A stretch of 64,000 nucleotides of DNA. It comes from Henckelia pumila (lineage: Eukaryota > Streptophyta > Magnoliopsida > Lamiales > Gesneriaceae). The stretch covers positions 131,968,375 to 132,032,374 of the forward strand of contig NC_133121.1 of NCBI RefSeq assembly GCF_033568475.1, given 5' to 3'. Position 1 is the stretch's first letter. Every line of letters starts with the position of its first letter. Positions 1 through 26,495 of the stretch are shown here, in pieces. The notes beneath the pieces were generated by a model. That model was not told where the DNA came from. It saw only the letters and a program-made list of their open reading frames with translations, and ran no database searches. Position numbers and translations under genes: made by a program.

Positions 1-54
1 TAGGAAGGGAAATAATGGACTGTACTTCAACAGTTTTCGGAGATTGAGTCTTAC

Positions 55-14219
<14,165 letters not shown>

Positions 14220-15420
14220 TTTCTCCCCACTGCGACACTTTGTTTCGAAACCAGAGGTTTCGGACCACGTGAGACAATTGTGACTAACGCTTTTAGGACG
14301 ATGGCTTCTTTGGATGGCGATATGTGATTTCTTGTAGGCAAACCATTTTCATCGATTTCGATTGAATCCGATTCAACAATATATTTGAATTCAACCAAAA
14401 TAAAATTTAAAAAAAAATTATTTTATGTACGTAGTTGTGAGACGATCAATAATTCTAATGATGTTTAATTTAATTCAGTTTGATTTCGGTTACTGAAATT
14501 GGATCAACTCAACACACACAAAAAAAAAAAAAAAAAAAAAAAATTGACATATAAAATTGATTTCAGTAATAAAGTTATGAACGAATTCTAACCCGAATCA
14601 AAGATGAAGAAGAGAGGATCTGTTATAAACTTCGTGCATTGATATTGAGATGATGTGTTTCATGAAATAATTGCATTGATATTGAGAGTTTTTATAGATG
14701 ACCTATTTTAAAAAAATCTATATCTATATATGGCAAATATGAGATGACCTATAAAAAAATTCCATACATGGTAAATATGATGATATATATATGGTAAAAT
14801 TAAATCTCTTATATTTATTTAAACCTGTTAAACATATTAATCATAAAGATAAATATATTTAAGACATATATTAGTTAGTGTTTGTAACTTATAACTTATG
14901 AGCCCGTTTGGATTTTGTAGTGATTTTTTAAAATAAGTGCTTTTAAAAGCTACAATTTTTTGCTTTTAAAAAAGCTCTAATTTTGACTTTAAAAAGTGCT
15001 TGGTCAACCAAACACCTGGTTAATTGAAAAGCACTTAAAAAAGTGTTTTTTTGGCCTGACTTTTGAAACCAAACGGGGCCTATAAGTGATTATGAATTTT
15101 TTTTCAAAATAATGTAATTTAATATTCTTCAAACCATTCTAAAATATATCTCAAAAGTCATAAATAATCAAATAAAGTTCAGTTCATAATAATAGTAATA
15201 AGAACATAAATATAGAATCGGGCTTAAAAACACAACTAAAATTATTGGGCCCAAAAAGTTCACTTAACCTTAAATACTAATAGCAAACCCAAAGCCCAAA
15301 AAGTGGGCCGAGTGTGCAACCCCCGCAGCACAGCAGCTGCAATTGTACCCAGCAACATCTGCCTGAGTTTTCTTGGTTGAATTCCAAGTTCCTACAATAG
15401 GTTGAAGCATTGCTCTGCTG
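14220..15420. promoter_or_regulatory. Divergent intergenic promoter region (ValRS / TTC4)
   Basis: The two housekeeping genes face away from each other across 1.2 kb. Close to the TTC4 start there are GGCCCA/TGGGCC motifs (near 15,246-15,253 and 15,303-15,310), the 'site II' element that is common upstream of plant genes for translation and ribosome assembly and is bound by TCP factors. A poly(A) run is at about 14,519-14,542 and a MITE sits in the middle. No TATA box could be assigned with confidence. Confidence 0.45.
14900..15080. mobile_element. Short MITE with GAGCCCGTTTGG / CCAAACGGGGCC ends
   Basis: A roughly 180-bp AT-rich segment begins GAGCCCGTTTGGATTT and ends AAACCAAACGGGGCC; the ends are imperfect inverted repeats. 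Internally it has complementary blocks (AAGTGCTTTTAAAAGC and AAAAGCACTTAAAAAAGTG) so it can fold on itself. The flanks are AT-rich and I could not settle the target duplication, so the superfamily is open (hAT or Mutator-like are possible). Confidence 0.5.
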
Positions 15421-18414
15421 ATGGAGACTGGTTCAGAACCCAAAACCAACGATGAAATATTCGACCTTGAAGCCATATCTGCTCTCAAAGAGTCTGCTGC
15501 TATTGAACTTAAGGTCACGCTTATGGCATCATGTTTCCGGAATTATTCTGCTTGTTTTATGTCCTTTGTTAGTTATTGGATTGTTTTTTTCTGGCTAGCT
15601 TTGTGGTTTCCAGTTCATGGATAAATATATGTTCCATTCTCCGGGATTTGCACGTTTAAAAATCACTGAATACGGTTTGTACACGCATATTTCTGTTTAT
15701 GGGATGCTTTTCGTTGGATGGAAATTCAAGTTTGAAAAAAGTTAAATCATTGACCAAGAGAAGTGTTTGCTGTGTGGAAAGAGAGTAAGAAACCAGAAAA
15801 AAAAAAAAAAAAAAGATTACTTTTTTCTGTGTTGTGTGTTTAACAGACCCTCGTTAGATTTAGGTGAGTGGGTGCCTAATCATTTTTGGGTGGGTGGAAC
15901 GTGTATTTTTTTTTGAAAAAATTAAGCTCGAAGGTTGGAAGTTTTCCGGTCCATGGAACATGAGTGCTGTGATCATTCTGTAATTTCCACCTCTTGTAAG
16001 ATTCTGTATCATTTCTGCTCAATCAGATAGACTAAAACACATGAACTCAAAGAAGGTCGAGCGATTGAGGAGAATGATTTTTGGTTTTCTGTGCCTTCCC
16101 AGGACCAAGGTAACGAGTATGTGAAAATGGGGAAGAAGCATTATTCAGATGCTATTGATTGCTACACGAGGGCCATTAATCAGAAGGCCTTGGGCGATTC
16201 AGAACACTCCATTCTTTATTCCAATCGAGCTCATGTCAATCTGCTCCTAGGAAATTACCGACGTGCTCTTCAGGATGCTGAGGAAGCTAGTAGAATAAGT
16301 CCAAAAAATGTTAAGGTTGTACCTATATGTTCATTAAGTGGAGTATTGGCTATTCGATTAGTTACTAAAATTGTGATGCATTTAGGCACTTTATCGGGCA
16401 GCCAAAGCATCATTATTTCTGAATTTGTTGGATGAAGCAAAGGTGTATTGTGAAAAGGGTCTCCAGAAATCACCTGCTAACGAGGAATTAAAGAAACTTT
16501 TGAAGCAAATCAATATTAAGAAATCAGAACAAGAATCCCGTGAAGCGGACGTTTCTAAAGTCATGGCAGCAGCTGAGGTTTTAGGTTTACTATGATTTGG
16601 ATATCTGGATGCTTGGATATCTGCATGCTTGTGATCTCCTCGTTGATTTTTTTACAGAGCCTTGTCTCCTCCTTCGAAGATAGGCAACTGAAAATGGGAA
16701 GGCCAATATATCAAGAACTCACTGGAATCAAGAAACCAATGTTAGACAAAAGCAATTTGCTGCACTGGCCAGTTATTCTTCTCTATCCTGAAGTTATGTC
16801 CAGTGACATTGTTGAGGATTTTTGTGAGACTGACAGGTTTTCGGTTCATCTCGACATGATATCCTGGCATTTCATTTTCTCCATATGATAAGTTTTTTGA
16901 CTTGAATGTAGAAATGTTTTAATCTGTGTTTCTTACATGTTAGTGACAGTTATCTTTGAGATTTCATGTGAAAAACTCTTGTGGTCCTTAGCTAGCTAAC
17001 ATGTTCTCAGAAAGTAGTCCACCTTTGCCCTGGGATACAGGAAATGAGTACACTCGTGATTCTCTTGAGTTGTATTATGAGGTGAGCTAGTACTGACTGT
17101 GCTGGTCTATTTTTTTAACGTTATTTGTGGTTGACTTGAGAACTAAGAAGAATTATGACTGGTCTCTACTCTCTAGTGTTCAAACAGTTGACTTTCTTGA
17201 AAATCTGTCCGCAATTATTGTTTAACTCTATATGCTCATTAATTTTCTGCACTGGTGGGATTTTCTATTTACAAGTATATCTTTGTCTCTGACCAGAAGC
17301 ATAATGTGTCCAAGATTCGGTTAGAAAATGTTGATGATATATCTGGCTCACGACAAGCTTCCATTGCAATTTTTCAACATATTAATTCCATCTACTCTTT
17401 TTTGCAACAGGCTGGTTCTGGAGTTTGCTTATCCAAGAAAGAAATACTATGTTATCTCTTAGAAGGGACGGTTGCCTCTCATCTAGAAAATTTAGGCACC
17501 GAGGAAACTTCAGTTGTAAATCATACTTCAGCTGCAAATGGTATGTTACGGTCATTTGACGGACTACCTCGAGAAACTAATATCCATGGTATCATTACAG
17601 GAATATTGAATAATGTAATGTTATTCAGATGTGAATATTCAGATCTATATTTAATTACTTTTAACATGATGCACAAATCATGAGTCAACAGGGGATATCT
17701 TTACAACTTCTTTATTGATTTCTACAATATATAGTAACAGAATGGAGTCCCTCTATCAATAATGAGAAGCATCTTGAAGTTATATGGAGTTTTAATGAGA
17801 ACTTAAAAATGTGAAAGTATTTGGACTCAAAAGTAGTTGTGGGATGGGAGGTGTCGCCTTGTTGCTCCTATGCAAGGGAATGCTTGAAAGGATTTTAAAA
17901 CTTGTACCATTAAGGAAACAAAATATTATTGTCAGATGTTCTTGACCAAATTCTCACGAGGCGAGAAGCTCAATTCTGCTTCAAACCTTCCGAGATTGGT
18001 GATTGTGATGTGGTGGTGATATGTCTTGTACTCCTTTCCTTTTGCTTCTATGAATTAGCTGAAATGTGTATGTTCAAGAGCTGAATGAAGTTACAACTAA
18101 ATATCCAGTAGTGCTTTGATGATGATGATGGATTTTCTGAATGATAACAATATGTTTTTTAGGAAATGATCCAAAATGGGTCCGAGTGGATGAAAGAAAA
18201 ACACTTCATGAAATTCTGAAAGGTCCCAATTTTATTATCCCTGGAATTCCTGGTAAGTCCATCACGGCACATTTTTTATTAAAAAATTTGTGTGAATTGA
18301 ACTGATGTGTTTACATTATTCCTTGTGTTGGCTGCAGTATTTTTTGTTGTTTCTAAAAGGTCCAGCTTCTACAAGGATTTTAAATCTGGAAAATGGTCTC
18401 TGCCACAGTTGTAA
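15421..18414 (+). CDS. TTC4/Cns1-type TPR co-chaperone of Hsp90
   Basis: Predicted 358-aa protein from eight exons: 15421-15513, 16103-16315, 16386-16577, 16658-16858, 17001-17081, 17411-17540, 18163-18252, 18338-18414. All junctions keep frame. Residues about 30-135 hold TPR repeats (GNEYVKMGKKHYSDAIDCY, SNRAHVNLLLGNYRRALQDA, ALYRAAKASFLLNLLDEA), which in this family bind the C terminus of Hsp90. A charged coiled-coil-like helix follows, then the C-terminal 'wheel' domain typical of TTC4/Cns1 (SPPLPWD, DERKTLHEIL, ending KSGKWSLPQL). Length fits the family (about 360-390 aa). Members are cytosolic/nuclear and, in yeast, essential and linked to translation elongation. Exons 2, 3, 6, 7 and 8 have standard AG acceptors; the intron between exons 4 and 5 is AT-AC. 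Family call is firm from motifs; function is inferred from homologues. Confidence 0.88.
16859..17000 (+). other. Putative U12-type AT-AC intron in the TTC4 gene
   Basis: The exon ends ...CTCGACATG and the intron begins ATATCCTGG, matching the minor-spliceosome AT-AC donor consensus (ATATCCTT) at the first seven bases. The intron ends GGTCCTTAGCTAGCTAAC, with TCCTTAGC close to the U12 branch-site consensus TCCTTAAC about 11 nt from the terminal AC, a normal spacing. Joining at these borders keeps the reading frame into SESSPPLPWD; the only nearby GT donor (16,837) with local AG acceptors gives immediate stops. Confidence 0.82.
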
Positions 18415-19106
18415 TAATCATGAAGTCAATCTTTAAACGTTAAAGGTATGCGACATCACACTTTCATTGATCTGACAAATGATTATGTCCGTGCATGACT
18501 CTACAAAGTTGATCATGAAAGAGATAGTATTCTTTTGTGTGCATTTGCCATTTGAAATGTTTTGTGTAAACATAAACTCTGTCTGTGTCAGACATACTCA
18601 GTTGTGTGCGTTGATGCGTATTATATCTCCTCCCACTGTCATGAAAATGTAGAGAATAGTTAATGTGATGTCTTACTATACATGCATATACCAAACATAT
18701 GCTGCTCTTTTTTTTTTTAGCATCGTCATATTAATTATAAAGTTAAAAAAGTGAATTTCGATTTATGAATGATTGTCTGATTCCTCCGTTTCTAAGCCTT
18801 TAGGACCACTGGTACGTATAATGGGTGGGAACTTTACGAGGGAAAGTTTTTCTTTCGATTTCCGTTTCTTGATAAATAAAGCATACAAGAAAGTAGAATA
18901 TCTATGGTTTAATCAGTTGGCTACAAAGTGAGACATGATATCATTGAATAGTTTTGCAATTATGGTCTACTATTTTTCCCAATGTCAGGTACATATGTTC
19001 ATTATATCTTTTCTGCTACAAGTAGCTGCTACTCGTTAAAAAACGTAGCAAAAATGTGACGAATAATTTATTTTACCCTTTTTCTTTCTCAGTCATGTGT
19101 CACAAA
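18415..19106. other. Convergent intergenic spacer, no gene seen
   Basis: AT-rich sequence between the 3' ends of the TTC4 gene and the MGCG-protein gene. It should hold both 3' UTRs and polyadenylation sites. I see no ORF, RNA gene or repeat worth naming. Confidence 0.6.
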
Positions 19107-21023
19107 TCAAACTGTTTTTGCTGCGAGAAGATGGGCACGATCACGGGCTGAGTGTGATGAGTAGCAAGACTTCACGTTCAACAGATTCATGACCGTTGTT
19201 TGCCCTCCCTTTGGCAACACCTTTCGAAAGCTCTGGAGTTTTCTTCCTCTCTTCGCTTCCTTCTTCACGGGTAACTCCTGAAATACGACATACAATAAAT
19301 TATATGGCTGTGTGCATTACATTTCATTGGCATAAACGTTGGGGGTTGAGGGGGTAAGAAATTTGTTGAGCTGACAGACTTGATGTATTTTGGATGATAA
19401 CTTATATTTGAAATATCGTTACATTGTTTTAAAGATTTTTTTGTTTGAATAGTGGTTATTGTCTGCTGACTCCGCTTTTACGTGGGATACGAGCTCGTTT
19501 TCCATTTAGATTTCAGAAAATCAATTATGTCAAAGAAAATAAAATAGCACACAAAATTCGAAGCTTAAAGAAGTACTACTTGTTAGAGTTGTTTGATTGT
19601 TCTGGAAAATATACTGTCAAATCAACTTGAAATTAGTAGGTAGCTAGAAACACCAGAAAGTGTGTTGCTGATTCTGATTCAATGAATTTATAGACCTTGT
19701 ACAGTTTTATTGTTGATCCCTCTTCTTTTTTAGTTTTTTCAGTTAAAACTTTCCTAGTTTCCATCCAATCAAAACTGCAGCTGTAGTAATAATAGTTTCA
19801 CACTCTATGATAACCATCCAACACTAGCTAGAAACCTATAAAACTAGTAGACAGATTTTGAGAAGGCGAGTATAAGTAGTCGCCCAACGGGTATTTGAAA
19901 TTTTAGCATGCTACACATGATGTTTTACAATACAATTTAAATCTTACTAATCATTAACACTTCAGCTCCTGTCAAAACTACACCAATCAAAACTTGATGT
20001 TACACCACAAAAAAGGTTCTAAATATTTTGGTCTTGCAAATTCAGTTTTTCAGAATAACTAGATTACCTTTACTGATGTTTTGTCGTCACTCAAACCTGC
20101 ATTCCTCAAGGCATCATTCTTTCCTGCAGGCAAGCAAGATACTATTAGTTAATTCATGGTTCTGATGTGTTTATTAAGCTTGATTATTTCAAATATTTGT
20201 TCCATGGATAACACGTATTTTTTTCATGTATACAAATGTGTGGTACATGTTTTATTTTTCTATACAGCATGCACCTAAATATGTAGAAAATGGGATTAGA
20301 ACATGATATTTTGAATGTGGAATAGTAAATTAAAGTTTTGATTTATTAGCTTGGCCTTTGTGGTCGCGTACGAGTATTGTCAATCTGGTCGTCATCCATA
20401 CCATCCGTGAAATATATTCGAAAGCTCGGTGAGCCAGGAAAGGCGTCGTCATCCTGATGGCCAATCATTCTCTCCTTATCATGTTCTCCATCCTCATCTT
20501 CACCGCCATGTTTGTCCGTCGGAATGTTTGCAATCTTGCCCTCAATCTTGGTCTTACCACCCTCAGTTTCTGGCTTTTTGGGTTCATTTGTGACCTTAAT
20601 TTTCGGGCTAAAGTCAGCGAGCATCTCATCTTTTGTGTTGCATTTGTTATCATCGCATTTTGCAGCTTCACTTTCCTTTGAAGCTTTTCCGGTAGGCTTT
20701 GTGGGATCTTTTCCCTTCGAACTTTCAAATTTCGCAACCGAATTTGCGCTATTTCTGGTGGGTAATGACTCGTTTTTTGAGGGATCGGTGCCATCTTTGG
20801 TTGGTAATGGCACATTTTTCGAAGTGTCATATTCGGATGATGAAAAATGGGAAGCATTTTCTTCCTCATCTATATCATGCAAAAGCAGCTCTTTTGAATC
20901 CTTTAGGGGTTGTGCATGCCTACGCTTTTTAATCTCCTCCAGCCGACGGAGGAAGACCGGCCGGAGCTTGGCCGGTAATGTGGTGGCGCCACTGGCGTCA
21001 ATTTTCGAAACGCCACAGCCCAT
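19107..21023 (-). CDS. Plant MGCGVSK protein, predicted N-myristoylated, function unknown
   Basis: Three exons (21023-20372, 20123-20068, 19277-19107) join in frame to 292 aa. The N terminus MGCGVSKID fits the myristoylation rule (Gly2, small residue at 6) with Cys3 as a palmitoylation candidate, so the protein is likely tethered to membranes. Residues 17-45 are basic (LRPVFLRRLEEIKKRR), the middle is acidic, Lys/Glu/Ser/Thr-rich and probably disordered, and near residue 200 there is FPGSPSFRIYF, a short motif I recall from other plant MGCG proteins. The C-terminal exon is again basic (KKEAKRGRKLQSFRK) and ends LLAAKTV. No enzymatic domain is visible. The splice sites are canonical. The gene is real by its splicing and composition; a signalling or scaffold role would be a guess. 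Confidence 0.75.
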
Positions 21024-22110
21024 TATTATTAGCTATCGAAGCTTGAATTTGCAGAGTTAGGCTGGGAAAAATGAAGGGAGGAAAAGAAGTAATCAATGAT
21101 AGGAAAATGGCAAAGAATATTCAAAATGAATTTTTGATGGTGGAGATGAGATTCAATCCTTAGATTTAGGGGGTCTCTTTTCTTTGTGGCTATTGTTGTA
21201 AAGTTTGATCTGATGTTGAAATTTGTTTTCAATAATCTCTAAATTTGGTCTTTGGTGAACAAGATCCCATGGTTCTAATTTGCTGCGTGTGAAATGAGAG
21301 CATACGAGTTAAATTATACTTGAAAAATGTAATTTCGTTCCATTGGAAACCTGGAAATTTAAAATGAAACGAACTTTTGTGAACATGTGGATTTCATCTT
21401 ACGACCCTAAATACACGAGGTGGTTGGATCCTTTCCCGCGTATTTTATTTAAAGAAATTATTAATACAAGTTTGACCCAACATTAGGTGGGGGAATTTGA
21501 TGATAAATACTGGCCATTGAAATAGTCGAAATATGTGTTCTTGCACAGGAAGCAGAGTAATGAATGGTGGCATTTCATGCAACATTTGAGATGACATGAC
21601 AATATACAGATGATAGAAAACAATGATCAAATCTTTAAGAAACAAATAAAATTACACAAAAGTTATAAACAAAGCTTGTTTTTCAGGAAAGCCGTCAAAA
21701 TGGTCATAACCTTCATGAAAAATTGGAGGGTTGTTGGCAGTTTTGGGAGCCCGTTTGGAGGCAGGTCTAGAAGGACTAACTCAAATCAGCCACATGTTGT
21801 GGCAGGCTGGGCGGACCAGCCTTCTAATTTTTTAAGTGAATTGTTAAATCAAGATACTTTATTTTAAACTATTTTTAAAAAAAAATTTTAAAACTAGTAT
21901 TTGATGTATTTTAGTGTCTTGCGTTATTATTTTTACACTTATATCTCTATTTATGTTATTAATTTATTTTGATATGTGATTTTTTTATATAAAATATAAT
22001 CGTTGAAATCAAAAATTTTAGGATCACCCATGAAAACCATACAATCTCTAACCGCTGAAATTATATCAGATTCTCTATAAATCTCTGATCCTAAAACATA
22101 ATAATAATAG
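21024..22110. other. Intergenic, upstream of MGCG gene, no gene supported
   Basis: Contains the promoter/5' UTR of the MGCG-protein gene (a CT-rich stretch is just upstream of its ATG) and AT-rich spacer. A short open stretch at 21,610-21,867 is not supported by splice signals or recognisable similarity. Ends where the left inverted arm starts. Confidence 0.5.
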
Positions 22111-25100
22111 CATTCACCAGTAACGCCAGAGTCCGTGCCACCAGAGCAAACTCCAAAGATCATAGGATTTCCTATCGCTTTTGTTCAAAAATATCATGGG
22201 TAAGAAATAACCACAAGAATGAACCCATATGTGTGTGTATACACATGTGAGTGGAAAAATGAAACATTCATTATACATCTAACCTTGTATTATGCATTGC
22301 CAAAATAGAATCCCTGATAGCAACACCCCAATCATCCAAAACAGGATAGTTTTTATGGTCATTCATCTTTGGAGAAATCTTCCAATTATTTGTCATACAA
22401 ACACAAACAAGCAAACAGCTCATAATGTATTTATAAGATAAAAAGACCTTGCTAATAAATCCAAATCCTTCATGAAAGAGCTAAGGATTTTATTTCATTA
22501 TAGTACGTTTGAATTGATTTTAGATCGAATTTTTTGATTGTAATCGAGATATTCTGTTTCGTGACAGCCTCCACATACACCAATCCATTTAACATTCACA
22601 TAAACTAGGAACAAAAATAATGTGAAACAGTAACAACATCGAGAGGATGGTAAATTAACCTCACAAAGTAATACCTTATCATCACGGTTAACACAAACAG
22701 CCCGAAAAAGACGATACTCATCACTTCTACCATTCTGTGCCCAGAAAGTTATGCAGTGGTAATGTGGATCGACAAAAGAGTAGAGCTTCTCAACTTTTAC
22801 GAGCATGAAGTTTTTTTGCTGTAATTTCAAATTTTGCAGAACAAAATTAGAATGTGCACTACAAAATCTCGCCTGCAAAATGCTAAATAATATGTCTAAC
22901 CTCTTTTTCATTGTAGAGGTTTATGGCCAATTTCGCATATTCTGCGACCCAGTCAAAGCAGTTGACATTCGTTTATGTCAACGTTCCACACTTGTCATAC
23001 AAACAAGGGTCTAAATAATCTTCACACATCTGTCAACAAATTTAAACAAAAGTTAGTTTTTGACTTTCAACAATACAGATGGTTCCGCCAAATAATGGAT
23101 CTATACGTTATATCAATTCATGAGTCAACAATTGTAGTCCTGGTTCGAAATTCGCAAAGTACAAAACAAGATCTAAAGAAAGAAACACATGGAGTAGAAA
23201 GGAAGAAATCTTTGTACCTTATGAACATCTGAAAACGATTCGTCTCCCAATATACGAAAAACTGCAAAATTAGCATAAAAAATGCAATTGAACAATTTCT
23301 TTTGTCGTTATATTCACAAATATTAAAAAACTTTTGGCAGAACAAATCTAAACTTCATTTGGTCACTTACGTATCTCAAAATCATTGTTGCTATAAATAC
23401 TGATTACAGATTAATGATGGGACACGGCGCTAGCTAGCGAGGAATACTACTTTTACGGTACATTTGGAGCCGACGAGATTTGATGGGATTTGGAATTGAA
23501 AATACTAAAATGTTTGAGAAAAGGGGACAAAATGAGATTGATATTTGATGAGATATCATGGGATTTCATTTACCCAACTAAAATCCTTATAGAAGCAAAC
23601 CAGCCTTGAACTAAGAAGAAGGCAGCAAACAAGCCTTGAACTAAGAAGGCAGCAAGCGGTGACCAAGGTCTCCAGGTCATCAAGTAAGCAAGCAAATAAT
23701 CATTCATATTACAAGATTCCCTTTAATAGTTATGCATATATACATGTGTGTGTTATTATTAAACAAGCGTGCGCCTCGCCTTGCACGTCAGGTCCCCCTA
23801 TGCGCCTTTAACAGCTATGCTTGATCCTAATAATTCAAAAATTTTGACCAGTAACCAGTCCTAGCAGACATAAGAAAAGGATAAACCATTGACAATGAGG
23901 TTGAAACTAGTATATAACATTTAAATATAATGAACTGTAATAATCCACTATTAATTCTTACTAGTAGGCGAGACATACAGTACACCATCAGAACAAAGAG
24001 CCGAGGCATCCTGAAGATCATTTCTCCTGTTTTCAAAATTAGCAAAAATAGCTAGTAAGAAAATGCTGCACAATCATGAACCTAATCTCAAAAATATTAT
24101 AAGCATATTTCAATTAGAAGAGGATATAAAGTAACAAAGAGCAATATAAGGGGGAAAAGAAACATTTCTTAAACATTTAGCCTTTTATAAATAACCACAC
24201 ACACACAAAAAAAAAAAAAAAAAAAGCCAAGGAGCAACTTTGATCCGTCTGACAACAGAATCATCAAAATAATATCTGGAAGCAAAAAAAGCAAAACAGC
24301 ATAGGAGACATTAAAGAGCTCAGGTGGCTTTGGGCTTAAAGGTCAAAGCGCAAAGCAAAACACATTTTACAAAAAATAAAACACAATAAATAAAATATTC
24401 TAAAAGGATAAAAATTATCATCAATTTATTTATTTTTTAAAAAAATATGAAAAAACATAGATATATATATTTACCAAAGTTTAAACCTAAACAACAACAT
24501 ACATAATAAAAAAAAAATCAAATACAATTATATATATAACAAAAAAATTCAAAATAAGCTTAAATACTACTAAAATAATATTTTTAACAAAGTTCAAAAT
24601 CCAAATAAACATATACATATATAACAAATAGTAAATTTTTAATTATAAGAAATAATTTTTTTTGTTTGAAAAGTATATAACAAATAATCAAATATTTTTA
24701 AAAAAAATACAAAATAAGTGAACAAATGGGACCGGTTTTTCATCGGTTCAAAGGAAGGTTCAACTAGGTTGACCACAAGCGATTTTTAAACTTGGTCCAA
24801 ACCAGGCCCTTCACCGGTTTCCGACCGGTCCAGTCAGGTTTTGAAAACGCTGAATACAAGGGTACTGACAACGTGGGCAGAAGCGACAATATTAGGGTTT
24901 CCCCTGATCTATTTTGTAACAAAAATTGCTATCAAATTTTTTTGACAAATAATTTGTTTTCCTCCAAAGCTCGCTTAAAGCACAAAAAAGCACACAGAAG
25001 CATGCTCTCTGGAGGGTATAGAAGACTGGATGTACTCTTCGTTATGCTTTGCGCCAAATGGCACATTTTTTGCGCTTTTGACAACTATGAGCAAACCTTA

Positions 25101-26495
25101 ACGATAACCAGATAAAATTAATTAGGTAGCTATAATTAAGAAATTAACAGTTAGATGTCCCCAAAACCAAGACAATCTTAAACGTAGAACATACAAATAC
25201 TTAATCAATGGCAAACGAAAACGATAACAAGATAAACATAATTTCTAGATATTTTGGGTATGTTTGTACCAAGTCTTTGAGGGCCGATCTTCATCTCTTT
25301 GACCGATATTTTTGATATAATCATCCACGTCGTCGACCAGGTTTGAAATTACACCATTACACTAAAAAAATACACAAAAATCAAATTTCAAACTTCTTTG
25401 CCAGCAAGTAATAACTAAAGGAACAACATTTGATTACACAACTGTATTTAAAATCTACTTTAATTTAAAAAATTTACACCATATGGTTTTGACATGCGGC
25501 ATACTTCATTCCACGTTTCATTCACTCTCGGGGGTAGCAGAACAATGCACCAACCAGTAACTCAAAGAGATAATTCAAGCATTTAATTAAAAGCACATTG
25601 ACACAAGTATCAAATCCCATTTGGGGAGCTACATTTGGAACTTGCTAACCAGAATTCACCATGATCCATATATTTTCTTTGTCTTGAATATTTATTTTTT
25701 TTTATCAGATTCTTTGTCTTAAATATAACTTCTCCCCATTTCAAATTTTATGGCTATGGACTTGGAAACTTTAACAAAATCTGGAACAAAATACACGCAT
25801 GTATCATGTAGTTAAAATAACCTAATCCTTAATAATTTGAGAGGAAACATGAACTAACTACTAAACCTAAACATCTTCATGACAGATTGAGAATTTTAAT
25901 TTATATGTAAGTTGGTTTAAATTGTACCTACGGGCTAAGATGGAATTCATAAGACAGTTAAAAAAGATATATTATTTGACGCGATTGAGTGTGCACTCCA
26001 TACGACAAGAACACTGAAATAAACCAACAATAAAGACTGCACAAATTCAAATAAAATACGCATAACAAAATTAGTAAATCGTGGCAAGGATAGTACCTTG
26101 ATCTCACAGAACACTACCTCCTTTTCCTGCGTTTTGTTATCAACAATGCATCGAAAAAGATGGCACTCATCACTTTCACAATCATGTGCACAGACAATCA
26201 TGTAATCTCTTGCATATGTAGAGTTGAGTTTGGCAACCTTCACAAGATCGAAATTCTTTTGCTGTGAACAACACAAAAATTGCAAACAAATTTTTTTATG
26301 AGCATTAAATGATAAGGGCTGTCAATAGATCAAATCATTTATCTAACAATTTGCCTGTTGTACAAGTCCAAAGCTAGTTTTGCGCCACCACGGTTGACAT
26401 CATATCCGGCGACATCAACGTTCACATGTGTGTTGGCTGCACCAGAAAGAACTAAGTGTGCAAGGTTGAGAGTCATAATAGTCATCACACATCTG
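22110..26495 (-). repeat. Left arm of a large inverted duplication
   Basis: Read on the minus strand this segment is colinear with 43,235-47,530 on the plus strand: the same exons, the same AT-rich introns, the same GCGC/CTTTGCG-rich transposon-like pieces (near 23,765-23,825 and 24,310-25,100) and the same outer end near the GTTTGCTCTGGTGG block. The arm continues beyond the copia insertion at 42,374-42,600. Differences are scattered substitutions and indels, so the duplication is not recent. Confidence 0.85.
22660..26492 (-). pseudogene. Left copy of two-module cystatin/monellin-like gene, disrupted
   Basis: Candidate exons on the minus strand: 26492 onward and 26261-26097 (module A), about 23264-23220, 23029-22901 and 22818-22660 (module B). 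Module A contains AKLALDLYNRQ then QKNFDLVKVAKLNS...LFRCIV...VVFCEIK; module B contains AKLAINLYNEKE then QKNFMLVKVEKLYS...LFRAVC...VLLCE. The pattern (helix ending in YN, then a beta strand with VKV, then LFRA/LFRC) recalls plant cystatin/monellin-fold proteins of the UPF0725 type; no QxVxG inhibitor motif is seen. Module B's first exon has an in-frame TAA where the right copy has TCA, module A's first exon is frame-inconsistent with its ATG, and the 5' exons are 15.9 kb away behind a retrotransposon. It is most likely a pseudogene. The family assignment is tentative. Confidence 0.55.

Noticed and set aside
17255-17410. Extension of the TTC4 exon upstream of 17,411
   Set aside because: The open frame reaches back into an intron; the conserved reading YYE/AGSGVCLSKKE uses the CAACAG acceptor at 17,410.
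20512-21060. 182-codon plus-strand open frame over the MGCG gene
   Set aside because: Antisense shadow of exon 1; the minus-strand frame has a clean start, proper splice sites and a conserved N-terminal motif.
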